The notes beneath the pieces are model-generated. The model was given only the letters and a program-made list of their open reading frames with translations, ran no database searches and was not told the DNA's origin. From Caldilineaceae bacterium (GTDB lineage: Bacteria > Chloroflexota > Anaerolineae > Caldilineales > Caldilineaceae): a stretch of DNA of 59,124 nt. Positions 42,729-53,106 of the stretch are shown one piece after another (within the stretch, counting starts at the first letter, position 1; the number at the start of each line of letters is the position of its first letter). Location: positions 1-59,124 of the forward strand of contig JAHBVF010000040.1 of the NCBI GenBank assembly GCA_019637685.1, written 5' to 3'. Position numbers and translations under genes: made by a program.

Positions 42729-44198
42729 ATGTATATTGGACTGGATATCGGCACCACCACACTCAGCGCCGTGATACTGGACACAGAGTCCGGCCAACTG
42801 TTGGCCCACCAGGCCACGCCCAACCGGGCAGGCATAGCGCCCGGACCGGGTCGGGCCGAACTGAATATGTCCCGCCTGGCAGAACTTACCGTAGAGTGCC
42901 TGACCCGTATTGTAACAGATTCCGCCATTGATCCGCCCAGCGTGCGGGGCATCGGTGTGACAGGCCAACAGCACGGCGTGGCTTTCTTCAACGGCGCGGG
43001 TTTGGATGGCGCGGGGCTGGACGGCGTGGACACGCCCGCGCGCACGGCCATCACCTGGCAGGACCTGCGCGCCCAGGAAATGATGCCGGGCAGCAACCAG
43101 AGCTATCTGCACCAGCTCATCCAGCGGGCGGGTGGCGTGGAAGCCTTCCGGCGCATGGGCTGTGTGCCGGCTGCCGGTTTTCTGGGCACAACGCTTTTCT
43201 GGCTGCGCGAAAACGAAGAGCTACCGAGTCCGCCGGTCACTGCCTGCTTTATTCCCGATGCAATCGTGACCTTTCTTACGGGCGCACGCCCGGCCAGCGA
43301 TCCGACCCTGGCCGCCAGTTCGGGTCTCTTCGACATTATAGCCAACGACTGGGATTGGGCGCTTCTGGAGAGGCTGGGGCTGCCTGCCGCCCTCTTCCCG
43401 CCGGTGGCAACAGCCGGAGCAGCAGCCGGCGGCCTGCGCGCCGACCTGGCCGCGCGCGTGGGCCTTTCCCCTGGCCTGCCCGTGGCGATTGCCCTGGGCG
43501 ACAACCAGGCCAGCTTCATCGGCAGTGTGGCCGAACCAGCCACCAGCCTGGGCATCAATGTGGGGACCGGCGGACAGATTTCGGCGCGCACGGACGACTT
43601 CCACTTCATTCCCGGCCTGGAAAATCGCCCCTTCCCCGGCGGCCACTATCTGCTCATCGGCGGCGGACTCTTTGGCGGGCGCTCCTATGCCTATCTGCTC
43701 AACTTCTTTCAGCAGAGCGGCCAGCAGCTTTTCAACGGAGCAACCGCAGACGATCTGTATGAACGGATGACCAGCCTGGCCGCGGCTGTGCCTCCCGGCA
43801 GCGACGGTCTGGTCTGTGCGCCATTCTTCACGGGCAGCCGGGTGGACCCCAGCCTGCGGGCCAGTTTCAGCGGACTTTCCCCGGACAACTTCACACCCGG
43901 CCATTTTGCCCGCGCCCTGCTGGAAGGGATGGCCGAAGGTTTTCACCATTTTGGGGAGCAGATGGCCCCGGTGATTGGCCCGCGCAGCCCTCTGGTGGGT
44001 GCAGGCAACGGCGTGCGGCGCAACCGGCTGCTGGCCGAGATTCTGGCCGCGCGTTTTGGCGCTCCGTTGCATATCCCCGCGCTGGCCGAAGAAGCCGCGC
44101 TGGGCGCGGCGATTGTGGCCGCGGTGGGTCAGGGAGAATTTGCCAGCCTGGACAATGCCACCGCACGCCTGCTGCGCTACGACGAAGTGGTGGGCTGA
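42729..44198 (+). CDS. FGGY-family carbohydrate kinase (sedoheptulokinase-like)
   Basis: 489 aa from ATG 42729, preferred over the ATG at 42720 because AGGA is then 9 nt away. Phosphate-1 motif GLDIGTTTLSAVI, substrate region GVTGQQHGVAFF and AITWQDLR, then ALGDNQASFIGS and INVGTGGQIS (adenosine/phosphate-2) and VGAGNGVRRNRLLAEIL. The HGV and NVGTGGQ patterns are closest to sedoheptulokinase-type members rather than XylB; the sugar is not certain. It converges on, and overlaps by 22 nt, the HutD/Ves gene. Confidence 0.85.
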   Translation: MYIGLDIGTTTLSAVILDTESGQLLAHQATPNRAGIAPGPGRAELNMSRLAELTVECLTRIVTDSAIDPPSVRGIGVTGQQHGVAFFNGAGLDGAGLDGVDTPARTAITWQDLRAQEMMPGSNQSYLHQLIQRAGGVEAFRRMGCVPAAGFLGTTLFWLRENEELPSPPVTACFIPDAIVTFLTGARPASDPTLAASSGLFDIIANDWDWALLERLGLPAALFPPVATAGAAAGGLRADLAARVGLSPGLPVAIALGDNQASFIGSVAEPATSLGINVGTGGQISARTDDFHFIPGLENRPFPGGHYLLIGGGLFGGRSYAYLLNFFQQSGQQLFNGATADDLYERMTSLAAAVPPGSDGLVCAPFFTGSRVDPSLRASFSGLSPDNFTPGHFARALLEGMAEGFHHFGEQMAPVIGPRSPLVGAGNGVRRNRLLAEILAARFGAPLHIPALAEEAALGAAIVAAVGQGEFASLDNATARLLRYDEVVG

Positions 44199-44857
44199 GG
44201 GGGCTGCTCCCGTTTGTCCCGCACAAATGCCATGAGTAGCTGGGCCTTGCCGCCAGGGCTTTCCACCTGGAACGAAGCGGTGGCCGGGCCGACACCCTGC
44301 AGGAGAAACGTATCCCCAGGCCGGAGCGTATATGTGACGCCCTGGCTATGCACCAGTGCTTCCCCGTTCAGGCCCCCATCTACGCCCTCACTTGCGCCCC
44401 CACTTGTGCCATAGACAATCAGCGACAGGCGCTCACCCGCGGCCACATCCACCGCGTGGGAAAAAGGCAGCTCGGCCGCGGGAATAAAGCGAAAACCGCT
44501 GGTCTGCCCCTGGCGATAGATCAGATTGAAAGCCAGCACAGGGCCATCCACAGGCGTCGCGTGCAGGGGACGCGTGCCAGAAAAGGTGCAGGCTTTCTGC
44601 GTTGTCAAGAAGACAGATTCCACCGGATCGTCGAAGTCCAGGCGTAGCCCTTGACCAGTGAGAGGAATGTGCAGCCGTTCTGCGCGGGCAAAATAGCTAT
44701 ACACCGCGGCACGCTCAATAGTCGCTGTGCCCACCCACAGGTCGTAGTCGCCAGCGGGATAATCAGCATCTGGCGGATCGCGGAAGATTTCGTGAACTTC
44801 GCCGCCTCGCCAGGTTCCGGGCTGCTGTTGAGAAAAGGGGATAAGACGCGTTTGCAT
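44177..44857 (-). CDS. HutD/Ves-family cupin protein
   Basis: 226 aa from ATG 44857. The N-terminus TRLIPFSQQQPGTWRGGEVHEIFRDPPDADYPAGDYDLWVGTATIER is the HutD/Ves pattern (arginine-tryptophan-glycine-glycine followed by an Asp-Trp-like W.. TATIE block). Two cupin barrels follow. HutD proteins accompany histidine utilisation in some bacteria and Ves is of unknown stress function; no hut genes are near here. The last 22 nt overlap the convergent FGGY kinase gene. Confidence 0.8.
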   Translation of the reverse strand: MQTRLIPFSQQQPGTWRGGEVHEIFRDPPDADYPAGDYDLWVGTATIERAAVYSYFARAERLHIPLTGQGLRLDFDDPVESVFLTTQKACTFSGTRPLHATPVDGPVLAFNLIYRQGQTSGFRFIPAAELPFSHAVDVAAGERLSLIVYGTSGGASEGVDGGLNGEALVHSQGVTYTLRPGDTFLLQGVGPATASFQVESPGGKAQLLMAFVRDKREQPPQPTTSS

Positions 44858-44994
44858 AGGCACTCTGTGGCAGTGGGCAATAGTTGAACCGGACGCCATT
44901 TATCTGAATATATCTGAACGCTTTCTGTCTGGCGCATTATGCCACATCCCTCCACTCTCTGGAACTTGCCCCCGTCGCCTGGCGTTACCTCCCC

Positions 44995-45858
44995 ATGAAA
45001 AATTCTCTTCTTTCCCGTCGCCGCTTCCTCCAATTGAGCGGTAGAGTGGCGCTTTCCGCCGCGGCTGCTCTGGGCTATGCCCGCCTGCTGGAACCCAATT
45101 GGGTCGAGGTTGTGGAGCAAAACCTGGCCATTCCCCACCTGCCCGAACATCTGGTCGGAACCCGCATTGCCCAACTGTCCGATATCCATCTGGGCGAGTA
45201 CACCGGACCGGAGAAGCTATTGGATGCGGTGGAGCGGGTCAACCGATTGGCTCCCGATTTGGTCTTTCTCACCGGTGATTATGTGACGCGCACGGAGCGG
45301 GATGCCAGCGGGCTGGTGGAGCCTCTGCGCAGATTGGCGGCTCCCACCTACGCCATTCTGGGCAATCACGACCTGTGGACTGACCGCACGACTGTGACCC
45401 AGGCGTTGGCGGAAACCCCGGCCCAACTGCTGGTGAACCGGGGCGAAGAGGCCCTGCCCGGTCTCTTTGTGGCCGGGGTGGACGATATTTGGAGCGGGCG
45501 ACCCGATGTTCGCGCCGCGCTGGCCGATAGTCCGGCGGGGGCTGTCTCTCTGCTCCTGGCCCACGAACCGGACTATTTCGACCGGGTGGTGGGGGCCGAC
45601 GCGCCGGTGGCCGTGCAGTTCAGCGGCCACAGCCACGGCGGACAGGTGCGCATTCCCTCTACCACACCCGACGGCGCGGGGCTGTGGACCCGTGCGCCCG
45701 TCCTGCCCCGCTACGGCGAGCGCTATCCCATTGGGCTGTATCGGGTCGGTCAGCGCCAGGTCTACACCAACCGGGGACTGGGTGTCTGGCCCCTGCCCTA
45801 CCGCGTCAATTGCCGCCCGGAGATCACAATTTTTCGGCTGGCTATGAAAGAGCAATGA
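44995..45858 (+). CDS. Tat-exported metallophosphoesterase (YkuE-like)
   Basis: 287 aa. Twin-arginine signal SRRRFLQLSG followed by a hydrophobic stretch (VALSAAAALGYA). Calcineurin-like motifs in order: LSDIHLGEY (D-x-H), FLTGDYVT (GD), ILGNHDLW (GNHD), LLAHEPDYF and FSGHSHGGQVRIP (GHxH). The family includes lipid A and UDP-sugar pyrophosphatases and YkuE, a Tat-dependent cell-wall enzyme. The exact substrate is open. It is divergent from the cupin gene. Confidence 0.9.
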   Translation: MKNSLLSRRRFLQLSGRVALSAAAALGYARLLEPNWVEVVEQNLAIPHLPEHLVGTRIAQLSDIHLGEYTGPEKLLDAVERVNRLAPDLVFLTGDYVTRTERDASGLVEPLRRLAAPTYAILGNHDLWTDRTTVTQALAETPAQLLVNRGEEALPGLFVAGVDDIWSGRPDVRAALADSPAGAVSLLLAHEPDYFDRVVGADAPVAVQFSGHSHGGQVRIPSTTPDGAGLWTRAPVLPRYGERYPIGLYRVGQRQVYTNRGLGVWPLPYRVNCRPEITIFRLAMKEQ

Positions 45859-45970
45859 GCGAGCAATCAACAGCCAGCCAAGAAGCCTGGAAGCCATCCT
45901 ACTGCGCAACGGAGCAGAATCCGATAGGATCGGACGATACGTGTAAACAGAGGCGAAAAACGGCGTTTGT

Positions 45971-45999
45971 TTGACGTATGTTTCGCCCTGTGCTACACT
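45971..45999 (+). promoter_or_regulatory. ftsH promoter
   Basis: TTGACG (45971-45976), exactly 17 nt, TACACT (45994-45999). The transcript would start near 46006, leaving a leader of about 65 nt. Confidence 0.75.
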
Positions 46000-46071
46000 G
46001 GCAATAGCGCATCTGTTCGCTGGTTGTTCCGCCAGCAAATTCCCGAAGAAACTGAGGGCAAGAGCAACTCT

Positions 46072-48042
<1,971 letters not shown>

Positions 48043-48086
48043 TCAACGCCCTGGCTCTGTGATCGATTCTTTCCTGATGGCTGTCA

Positions 48087-48119
48087 AGAGCCTTGCCCTG
48101 CCCGGTGAGGCTCTTTTTT
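48087..48119 (+). terminator. Terminator of ftsH
   Basis: Stem AGAGCCTT / GAGGCTCT with a 12-nt loop that can pair further, followed by TTTTTTG. Confidence 0.8.
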
Positions 48120-48278
48120 GCGAGTTTGCGTTCATCCCCGTTGCGGGCAACAACCAGCAGTAAAAGCATCCACAGCGTGCCCGGATGGATACAGATTTAC
48201 CCTTCCGTATTCGTTCCATCCATACTGATTAGCGTTCATCAGAAGCTATTTCCAGGCCAGTTTTGGGGAGACAACGGC

Positions 48279-49019
48279 GTGGGTCCATTTTTCTACCGAT
48301 GGAGTCGACACAGATTTGCGGGCCAGCACTTCTTGCGCTGGTTGCAGATCGATCTGCTGGTGGTGGCCGGGATCGCGGCTCTGGGGTGGATTCCCGGCGG
48401 ATGGATCAGCGCAGGGGCTGCCCTGGCGCTGATCATTGCCCTTTTTGCAGGCCATCGCTACTGGCAGACGAAAGATTTTGTGGAGTTCATCCCCGGCGAA
48501 ATGCCGCTGGTTGCGCCGGCCACCCTGTCCAGCGCGGCCAAACTGCCGATTTGGGCCAGCGGTTATTTCAGCGTGGAGGACAAACACCAACACTTCACCT
48601 GGCTTCAGGGCTTCTATCGCACCTTTCCCAATCGGGAACACGCACTTATCTGTCTGAACCAGCCCACATCCCTGTGGGGTTTTGGCCGTTCGCCAGAGAG
48701 CCATAAGGGGATGTGGTACACCTTTTTCAGACCAGAGGCTGTGCAGGAGATTCGTTGGGGAGATATCTGTTTCAGTGGCGAACGTCTGAGCGGAATCGCG
48801 GTGACGCACACTGTCCATCTGCCCAAACAGGGCATTTTTAAGCCCGCACGGGAAACACAAAAATTGGCCTACCTGGCCTGCCCCAAACACGAAGATGCCC
48901 TTGCCATTCTGGCCGATCTGCTGTATGACCGCTACGCGGCCGACGCGGCCAGCAAACGCTCCACCAATGGTTTTGCCAAGAAACATCCCCAGGACACGTG
49001 GCAGAAATTGTCCGGGTAG
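48279..49019 (+). CDS. Membrane protein of unknown function (bPH-like C-terminal part)
   Basis: 246 aa from GTG 48279, chosen because GGGGAG lies 8 nt before. Two close membrane helices (about 20-37, IDLLVVAGIAALGWIPG; about 40-57, ISAGAALALIIALFAG) are followed by a cytoplasmic domain of about 180 residues with alternating beta strands (HALICLNQPTSLWGFG, GMWYTFFRPEAVQEIRWGD). The layout loosely recalls bacterial PH-domain membrane proteins, but this is only a structural guess. A dCMP deaminase gene follows after 100 nt. Confidence 0.65.
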   Translation: MGPFFYRWSRHRFAGQHFLRWLQIDLLVVAGIAALGWIPGGWISAGAALALIIALFAGHRYWQTKDFVEFIPGEMPLVAPATLSSAAKLPIWASGYFSVEDKHQHFTWLQGFYRTFPNREHALICLNQPTSLWGFGRSPESHKGMWYTFFRPEAVQEIRWGDICFSGERLSGIAVTHTVHLPKQGIFKPARETQKLAYLACPKHEDALAILADLLYDRYAADAASKRSTNGFAKKHPQDTWQKLSG

Positions 49020-49121
49020 AGGCAACTGCGACCCCACACCAACGCCAGCACATCCAACACCAGCACCCAATACCCCAGCCACGAACAACGCAGTCACACG
49101 CGGTGCAGCCCTACAGAAAGA

Positions 49122-49601
49122 ATGTCCATCACAATGTCTTCTTCTGTCCGTCCCACTTGGGATGATTATTTCATCAAAATTGCCTTTGATGTGGCCGAAC
49201 GCAGCACCTGTGACCGCGCCCACGTGGGCGCGGTGATTGTGCGGGATCGGCGCATTTTGACCACTGGCTACAACGGCGCGCCCGCGGGCCTGGCCCACTG
49301 CGACGACGTCGGCCATCTGCTCATCGACGGCCACTGTGTGCGCACCCTCCACGCCGAGCAGAACGCCATCATTCAGGCCGCGCTCCACGGGGTCAACACC
49401 GCAGATTCCACCATTTATGTCACCCACCAGCCCTGTCTCACCTGCGCCAAAATGATTATCAACGCGGGTGTTCGCCGGGTGGTCTATGCCGGCAACTATC
49501 CAGACGAAAACAGCCGCCGCTTTCTGACAGAAGCGGACATTCAACTGGAACACCTGCCCCGCCAGCGGCCCGCGGACACAGTCTATCATCCACAAAACTG
49601 A
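49122..49601 (+). CDS. Deoxycytidylate deaminase (ComEB-like)
   Basis: 159 aa (or 155 aa from the second ATG, 49134). Zinc deaminase motifs TLHAEQNAII (HAE) and THQPCLTCAKMIINAGV (PCxxC) are intact, preceded by AHVGAVIVRDRRILTTGYNGAPAGLAHCDD, typical of dCMP deaminases with an extra zinc site. It converts dCMP to dUMP for dTTP synthesis. Confidence 0.92.
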   Translation: MSITMSSSVRPTWDDYFIKIAFDVAERSTCDRAHVGAVIVRDRRILTTGYNGAPAGLAHCDDVGHLLIDGHCVRTLHAEQNAIIQAALHGVNTADSTIYVTHQPCLTCAKMIINAGVRRVVYAGNYPDENSRRFLTEADIQLEHLPRQRPADTVYHPQN

Positions 49602-49683
49602 TATGGGGGATCGGCTATTTCGTTGTGAGGACGTGCCGACAAAATATCAAATCCCCCATACCTGATACCCACCACAGCAGCCA

Positions 49684-51012
49684 ATGACCACAAAACCGCT
49701 TACATTTCCGCCCGGCTTCCTCTGGGGCACAGCCTCGGCCTCCCATCAGGTGGAGGGCAACAACAGCAACAACCAGTGGTGGGCCTTCGAGCAACAGCCG
49801 GGCGCGATCTGGCACGGGGACAAGAGCGGGCTGGCCTGCGACTGGTGGGCCAATGCCGAAGCCGACTTCGACCGGATGGCCGGGTTGGGACTCAACGCCC
49901 ATCGGCTCAGCCTGGAATGGAGCCGGATTGAACCGGAGCCGGGCCGTTTTGATCACGCGGCCATCGACCGCTACCGGGAGATGCTGGACGCCCTGCGCCA
50001 GCGGGGAATGACGCCTCTGGTCACGCTCCATCACTTCACAGAGCCGCTCTGGTTTACCCGAATGGGCGGCTGGGAAAACGGGGCCAGCGTCGCTTTCTTC
50101 CGTCGCTACGTCGATTTTGCCACCCGCGCCCTGGGGGATCTGTGCGATTTCTGGACGACGATCAACGAGCCGCTGGTGCTGATTGCCCAGGGCTGGTTTC
50201 TGGGTAACTGGCCGCCCCGCAAGCAGAACTTTCCCCTGGCCATGCGGGTGATGCGCCACCTGCTCTTTGCCCACGCCGAAGCCTACCACGCCATCCACGC
50301 CCATCAGCCGGGCGCGAAAGTGGGCTATGCCAAGCACGTGCGCCTCACCCAGGGGCTGCGCCCCAGCAGTCGGCTGGATCGCTATGCGGCTGGGCTGCGT
50401 CGCTGGCTGTTTGAGCATATATGGGTGGCAGCTACGGACGACGGCTGGCTGCGTCCGCCGCTCTCCCTCACCCGCCGGGACCCGCGTCTGGCCAAGACGA
50501 TAGATTTTTTCGGGCTGAACTATTACACCCGGGACCATCTCAGTTTCACCCTCAACCCAGCCTTCCTCTTCGGCAAACCCGAATATCTGCCCAACGCGGA
50601 GCATTCGGACTCCGGGCGGGATGGACCCTTCAGCCAGTACGACCCGGAAGGTCTCTATCAGGTATGCCAGGAAGTGCGCCGCTTTCGTCCGGACCTGCCC
50701 ATTTACATCACCGAAAACGGCCTGCCGGATCGGGACGACGAGCAGCGCCCCCGCTGGCTGGTGGCCCACCTGGCCGCGTTGCAGCGGGCGATTGCCAGCG
50801 GCTGCGATGTGCGGGGCTATTTCCACTGGACGCTGGCGGACAACTTCGAGTGGGCCGAGGGCTGGGGTCTGCGCTTTGGCCTCTTCGAGATGGACCCGGC
50901 AACGCAGGTACGTACAGCCCGTCCCAGCGCCGGGGTCTATGCCGCGATTGCCCAGGCCAACGGGATTCCCGATTCTCTTCTCAACCAATATTTAGCGCAG
51001 GAGTCTTTATGA
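49684..51012 (+). CDS. GH1 beta-glucosidase/6-phospho-beta-glucosidase family
   Basis: 442 aa. GH1 signatures: N-terminal PPGFLWGTASASHQVEGNN, acid/base TINEPLV (Glu about 161) and nucleophile YITENGLPD (Glu about 345), then YFHWTLADNFEWAEGW. Cytoplasmic, as no signal peptide is seen. It hydrolyses beta-linked di- or oligosaccharides; a +1 phosphate pocket cannot be judged here. It overlaps the next gene by ATGA (51009-51012), so the unknown partner is co-translated. Confidence 0.93.
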   Translation: MTTKPLTFPPGFLWGTASASHQVEGNNSNNQWWAFEQQPGAIWHGDKSGLACDWWANAEADFDRMAGLGLNAHRLSLEWSRIEPEPGRFDHAAIDRYREMLDALRQRGMTPLVTLHHFTEPLWFTRMGGWENGASVAFFRRYVDFATRALGDLCDFWTTINEPLVLIAQGWFLGNWPPRKQNFPLAMRVMRHLLFAHAEAYHAIHAHQPGAKVGYAKHVRLTQGLRPSSRLDRYAAGLRRWLFEHIWVAATDDGWLRPPLSLTRRDPRLAKTIDFFGLNYYTRDHLSFTLNPAFLFGKPEYLPNAEHSDSGRDGPFSQYDPEGLYQVCQEVRRFRPDLPIYITENGLPDRDDEQRPRWLVAHLAALQRAIASGCDVRGYFHWTLADNFEWAEGWGLRFGLFEMDPATQVRTARPSAGVYAAIAQANGIPDSLLNQYLAQESL

Positions 51013-51674
51013 GTCAGCCACTTCATCGCTTTGTCTACCGCGCCCAGTGTCGTCCCGGCCAGAGAGAGGCAACCATTGCCGCGTGGCGCACCCGGGAGGA
51101 ATCCCTGCGCACCCGACAGACGGGCAGACACGTTCTGACAGCCAGCGTCTTTGCCTGGCAGGATCAGTTCTTTCTCTACTACGAAACAGTGAACCCATCC
51201 CTGCTCCCGGACACCCTGGCCGGAGAGATGGACGATCTGCTGGAAAGCTGGCCGGGCCATGCCCAGCCCCGGCGTTTTGTCCCGATGATGGACATCTTCC
51301 ACTGCGGCGAACCGACCAGCGAGGAGTATTGGCGACGCCAAACTCCGCCGGAACAGGTGCGCGCCCGCATCACCCGTTTGCAGCCGGAGATGGTGAGCAG
51401 CTACATTTTCTATCACTATCAGATGCAGGAGGAGAAGCCGGGCAGTTTCGACAAATACTGTCTGATTTCCATCCACGAGAATCTGCTCTTTTTCTATCAG
51501 GAGTATCCGCCGGTGGTGGAGTCGCCGCCCCGGACCGGCAAACTGTCCACCAAAAACACACCCGCGGACTGGCACGGAACAATGTTTCCCCATTTTCTGC
51601 TCTGGGATGACGCGCCCGCGGGCGAGGAAATCTGGCGGGGGGTTGAGCTGGTGTTGCAGGTGAGTGGGCTGTAG
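51009..51674 (+). CDS. Unknown protein co-translated with GH1 beta-glucosidase
   Basis: 221 aa, beginning MSQPLHRFVYRAQCRPGQRE. I do not recognise it. The first half (RFVYRAQCRPGQREATIAAWRTREESLR, then FLYYETVNP) resembles the ferredoxin-like fold of rhamnose-mutarotase or EthD proteins, and the second half (VSSYIFYHYQMQEEKPGSFDKYCLISIHENLLFFYQEYP) may repeat the unit. Aromatic and charged residues are many; no signal peptide. The 4-nt overlap with GH1 implies a matched amount, for example a sugar mutarotase or epimerase acting on the product. That role is inference. Confidence 0.7.
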   Translation: MSQPLHRFVYRAQCRPGQREATIAAWRTREESLRTRQTGRHVLTASVFAWQDQFFLYYETVNPSLLPDTLAGEMDDLLESWPGHAQPRRFVPMMDIFHCGEPTSEEYWRRQTPPEQVRARITRLQPEMVSSYIFYHYQMQEEKPGSFDKYCLISIHENLLFFYQEYPPVVESPPRTGKLSTKNTPADWHGTMFPHFLLWDDAPAGEEIWRGVELVLQVSGL

Positions 51675-51698
51675 CCTGCCAGCACACACATTCTGGCA

Positions 51699-51730
51699 GG
51701 AGCCGGGGGCAACACCCCCGGCTCTTTTTT
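51699..51730 (+). terminator. Terminator after the GH1 operon
   Basis: A perfect 10-bp stem (GAGCCGGGGG / CCCCCGGCTC) with loop CAACA and then eight T. Confidence 0.92.
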
Positions 51731-51734
51731 TTGA

Positions 51735-51783
51735 TTTGACAGACGATTAGGAACCTGCTATCTTGGGTGACACGTGTCACCCA
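51735..51783 (+). promoter_or_regulatory. Promoter and LacI-type operator of the sugar ABC operon
   Basis: TTGACA (51735-51740), 17 nt and TATCTT (51758-51763). A 22-bp perfect palindrome at 51762-51783, centre GACACGTGTC, overlaps the -10 and the start point. This is where a LacI-family repressor would block transcription. The adjacent lacI-like gene lies downstream in the same direction, indicating autoregulation. The leader 51770-52020 is about 250 nt and holds no gene that I can see. Confidence 0.82.
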
Positions 51784-52020
51784 AATGCCCTTTTCCACGC
51801 AGAGTCACCTGAAAACGAACAAAACGAAGTGTATGGTTCTGATCTACTAAATTTTCGTTCACAGATTGCGTCCTGTGTCTGACCGAAGGGAGGACCACCT
51901 ATTGATCCACAAACACAGCCCTGTGCCCCAATGTGGAGCCAAACGCTGCCCGCATAGCTCAAACGAAAACAGATTGTGCCGCCGCCGACATTCGCTCGCT
52001 GCAGAAGCAATGGATGCCTG

Positions 52021-53046
52021 ATGAACCGCGGCTCGGTGACCAGCCATGACGTCGCGCGGTTGGCTGGTGTTTCGCGCACGACAGTATCGTATGTGTTGAA
52101 CCGTGTCGAAACGGCCAACATCAGCGAAGACACACAGCAACGGGTGTATGCCGCGGCCCGGAAGCTGGGCTATGTGCCCAATGCCGCGGCGCAAATGCTG
52201 GCTGGGCAGCGCTCCCACATTGTCGGGCTTGTCTTCCCGCGCACCTACCCACACCTCTCCACCCACATGTTTCTGCTGGAGGTGATGGAAGGTCTGGTGG
52301 GAATTGCCCAGCAGAACGGCGTTCGCCTGCTGATCGATTCGGTGGAAAGTTCGCTTGAGGATGCCTACATTGAATTGGTGCGCTCGAAACGCATCGACGG
52401 GCTGATTCTGATCGATATCTTGCCGGACGACGATCGGGCGCTGAAAAGTCTGGTAGCCGACGGCTTTCCCGTAGTCTCCATCGGCTACGTCCACGATGAC
52501 ATCTGTTGTGTGGATGTGGATACCCGCAGCGGCGCGCGAACGGCAGTGGAACATCTGATCAGTCTGGGACACACGCACATTGGGTGTGTCAACAACTACC
52601 CGGTAACACGGGAATCCCCCGGCCCACGGCTGCAAGGCTATCAGGACGCGCTGGCTGACGCCGGGATTCCCTTTGATGAGCGGTTGATCACCAGCGGCCA
52701 ATACAGCCCGGAGAGCGGTCTGGCGGCAATGGATCGGCTGCTGGACGGTGGAATATCACTCACAGCCGTATTCGTTGCCAGCGATATCGTCGCATTCGGC
52801 GCGATGCGAGCCATCCAGGCGCGGGGGCTTGCCATCCCCGATGATATTGCCGTCATCGGCTTCGACGATGTGCCCCTGGCCCGTTTCGCTAATCCGCCCC
52901 TTTCCACAGTGCGGGTTCCGGCGGATCGCCAGGGGCAGATGGCAGGCCAGCTACTCGTCCAACAGATTCAGGAAGAAGCTATCACCACATACACGCGGCT
53001 GGATACCCAACTTGTGGCACGGGAATCCACCCTCGGTTCCGTATAG
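52021..53046 (+). CDS. LacI-family transcriptional regulator
   Basis: 341 aa from MNRGSVTSHDVARLAGVSRTTVSYVLN, the LacI HTH, with hinge YVPNAAAQMLAGQRSHIVGLVFP. The periplasmic-binding-protein-like core shows IDGLILIDIL, GCVNNYPVTRES, TAVFVASDIVAFGAMRAIQARGLAIPDDIAVIGFDDV and a C-terminal PLSTVRVP. It senses a sugar and probably binds the palindrome at its own promoter. It is the first gene of the operon; the binding protein follows after 60 nt. Confidence 0.95.
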   Translation: MNRGSVTSHDVARLAGVSRTTVSYVLNRVETANISEDTQQRVYAAARKLGYVPNAAAQMLAGQRSHIVGLVFPRTYPHLSTHMFLLEVMEGLVGIAQQNGVRLLIDSVESSLEDAYIELVRSKRIDGLILIDILPDDDRALKSLVADGFPVVSIGYVHDDICCVDVDTRSGARTAVEHLISLGHTHIGCVNNYPVTRESPGPRLQGYQDALADAGIPFDERLITSGQYSPESGLAAMDRLLDGGISLTAVFVASDIVAFGAMRAIQARGLAIPDDIAVIGFDDVPLARFANPPLSTVRVPADRQGQMAGQLLVQQIQEEAITTYTRLDTQLVARESTLGSV

Positions 53047-53106
53047 TTTTCTGTGTTCAGCGGCGCGCCTTGCGCCGTAACAAAAATCCATTCCAGGAGG
53101 AAAAGA

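Noticed and set aside
45967..46071. Longer FtsH N-terminus
   Set aside because: It would begin before the -35/-10 promoter, and the conserved FtsH start is MDSKRFRNGL at 46072.
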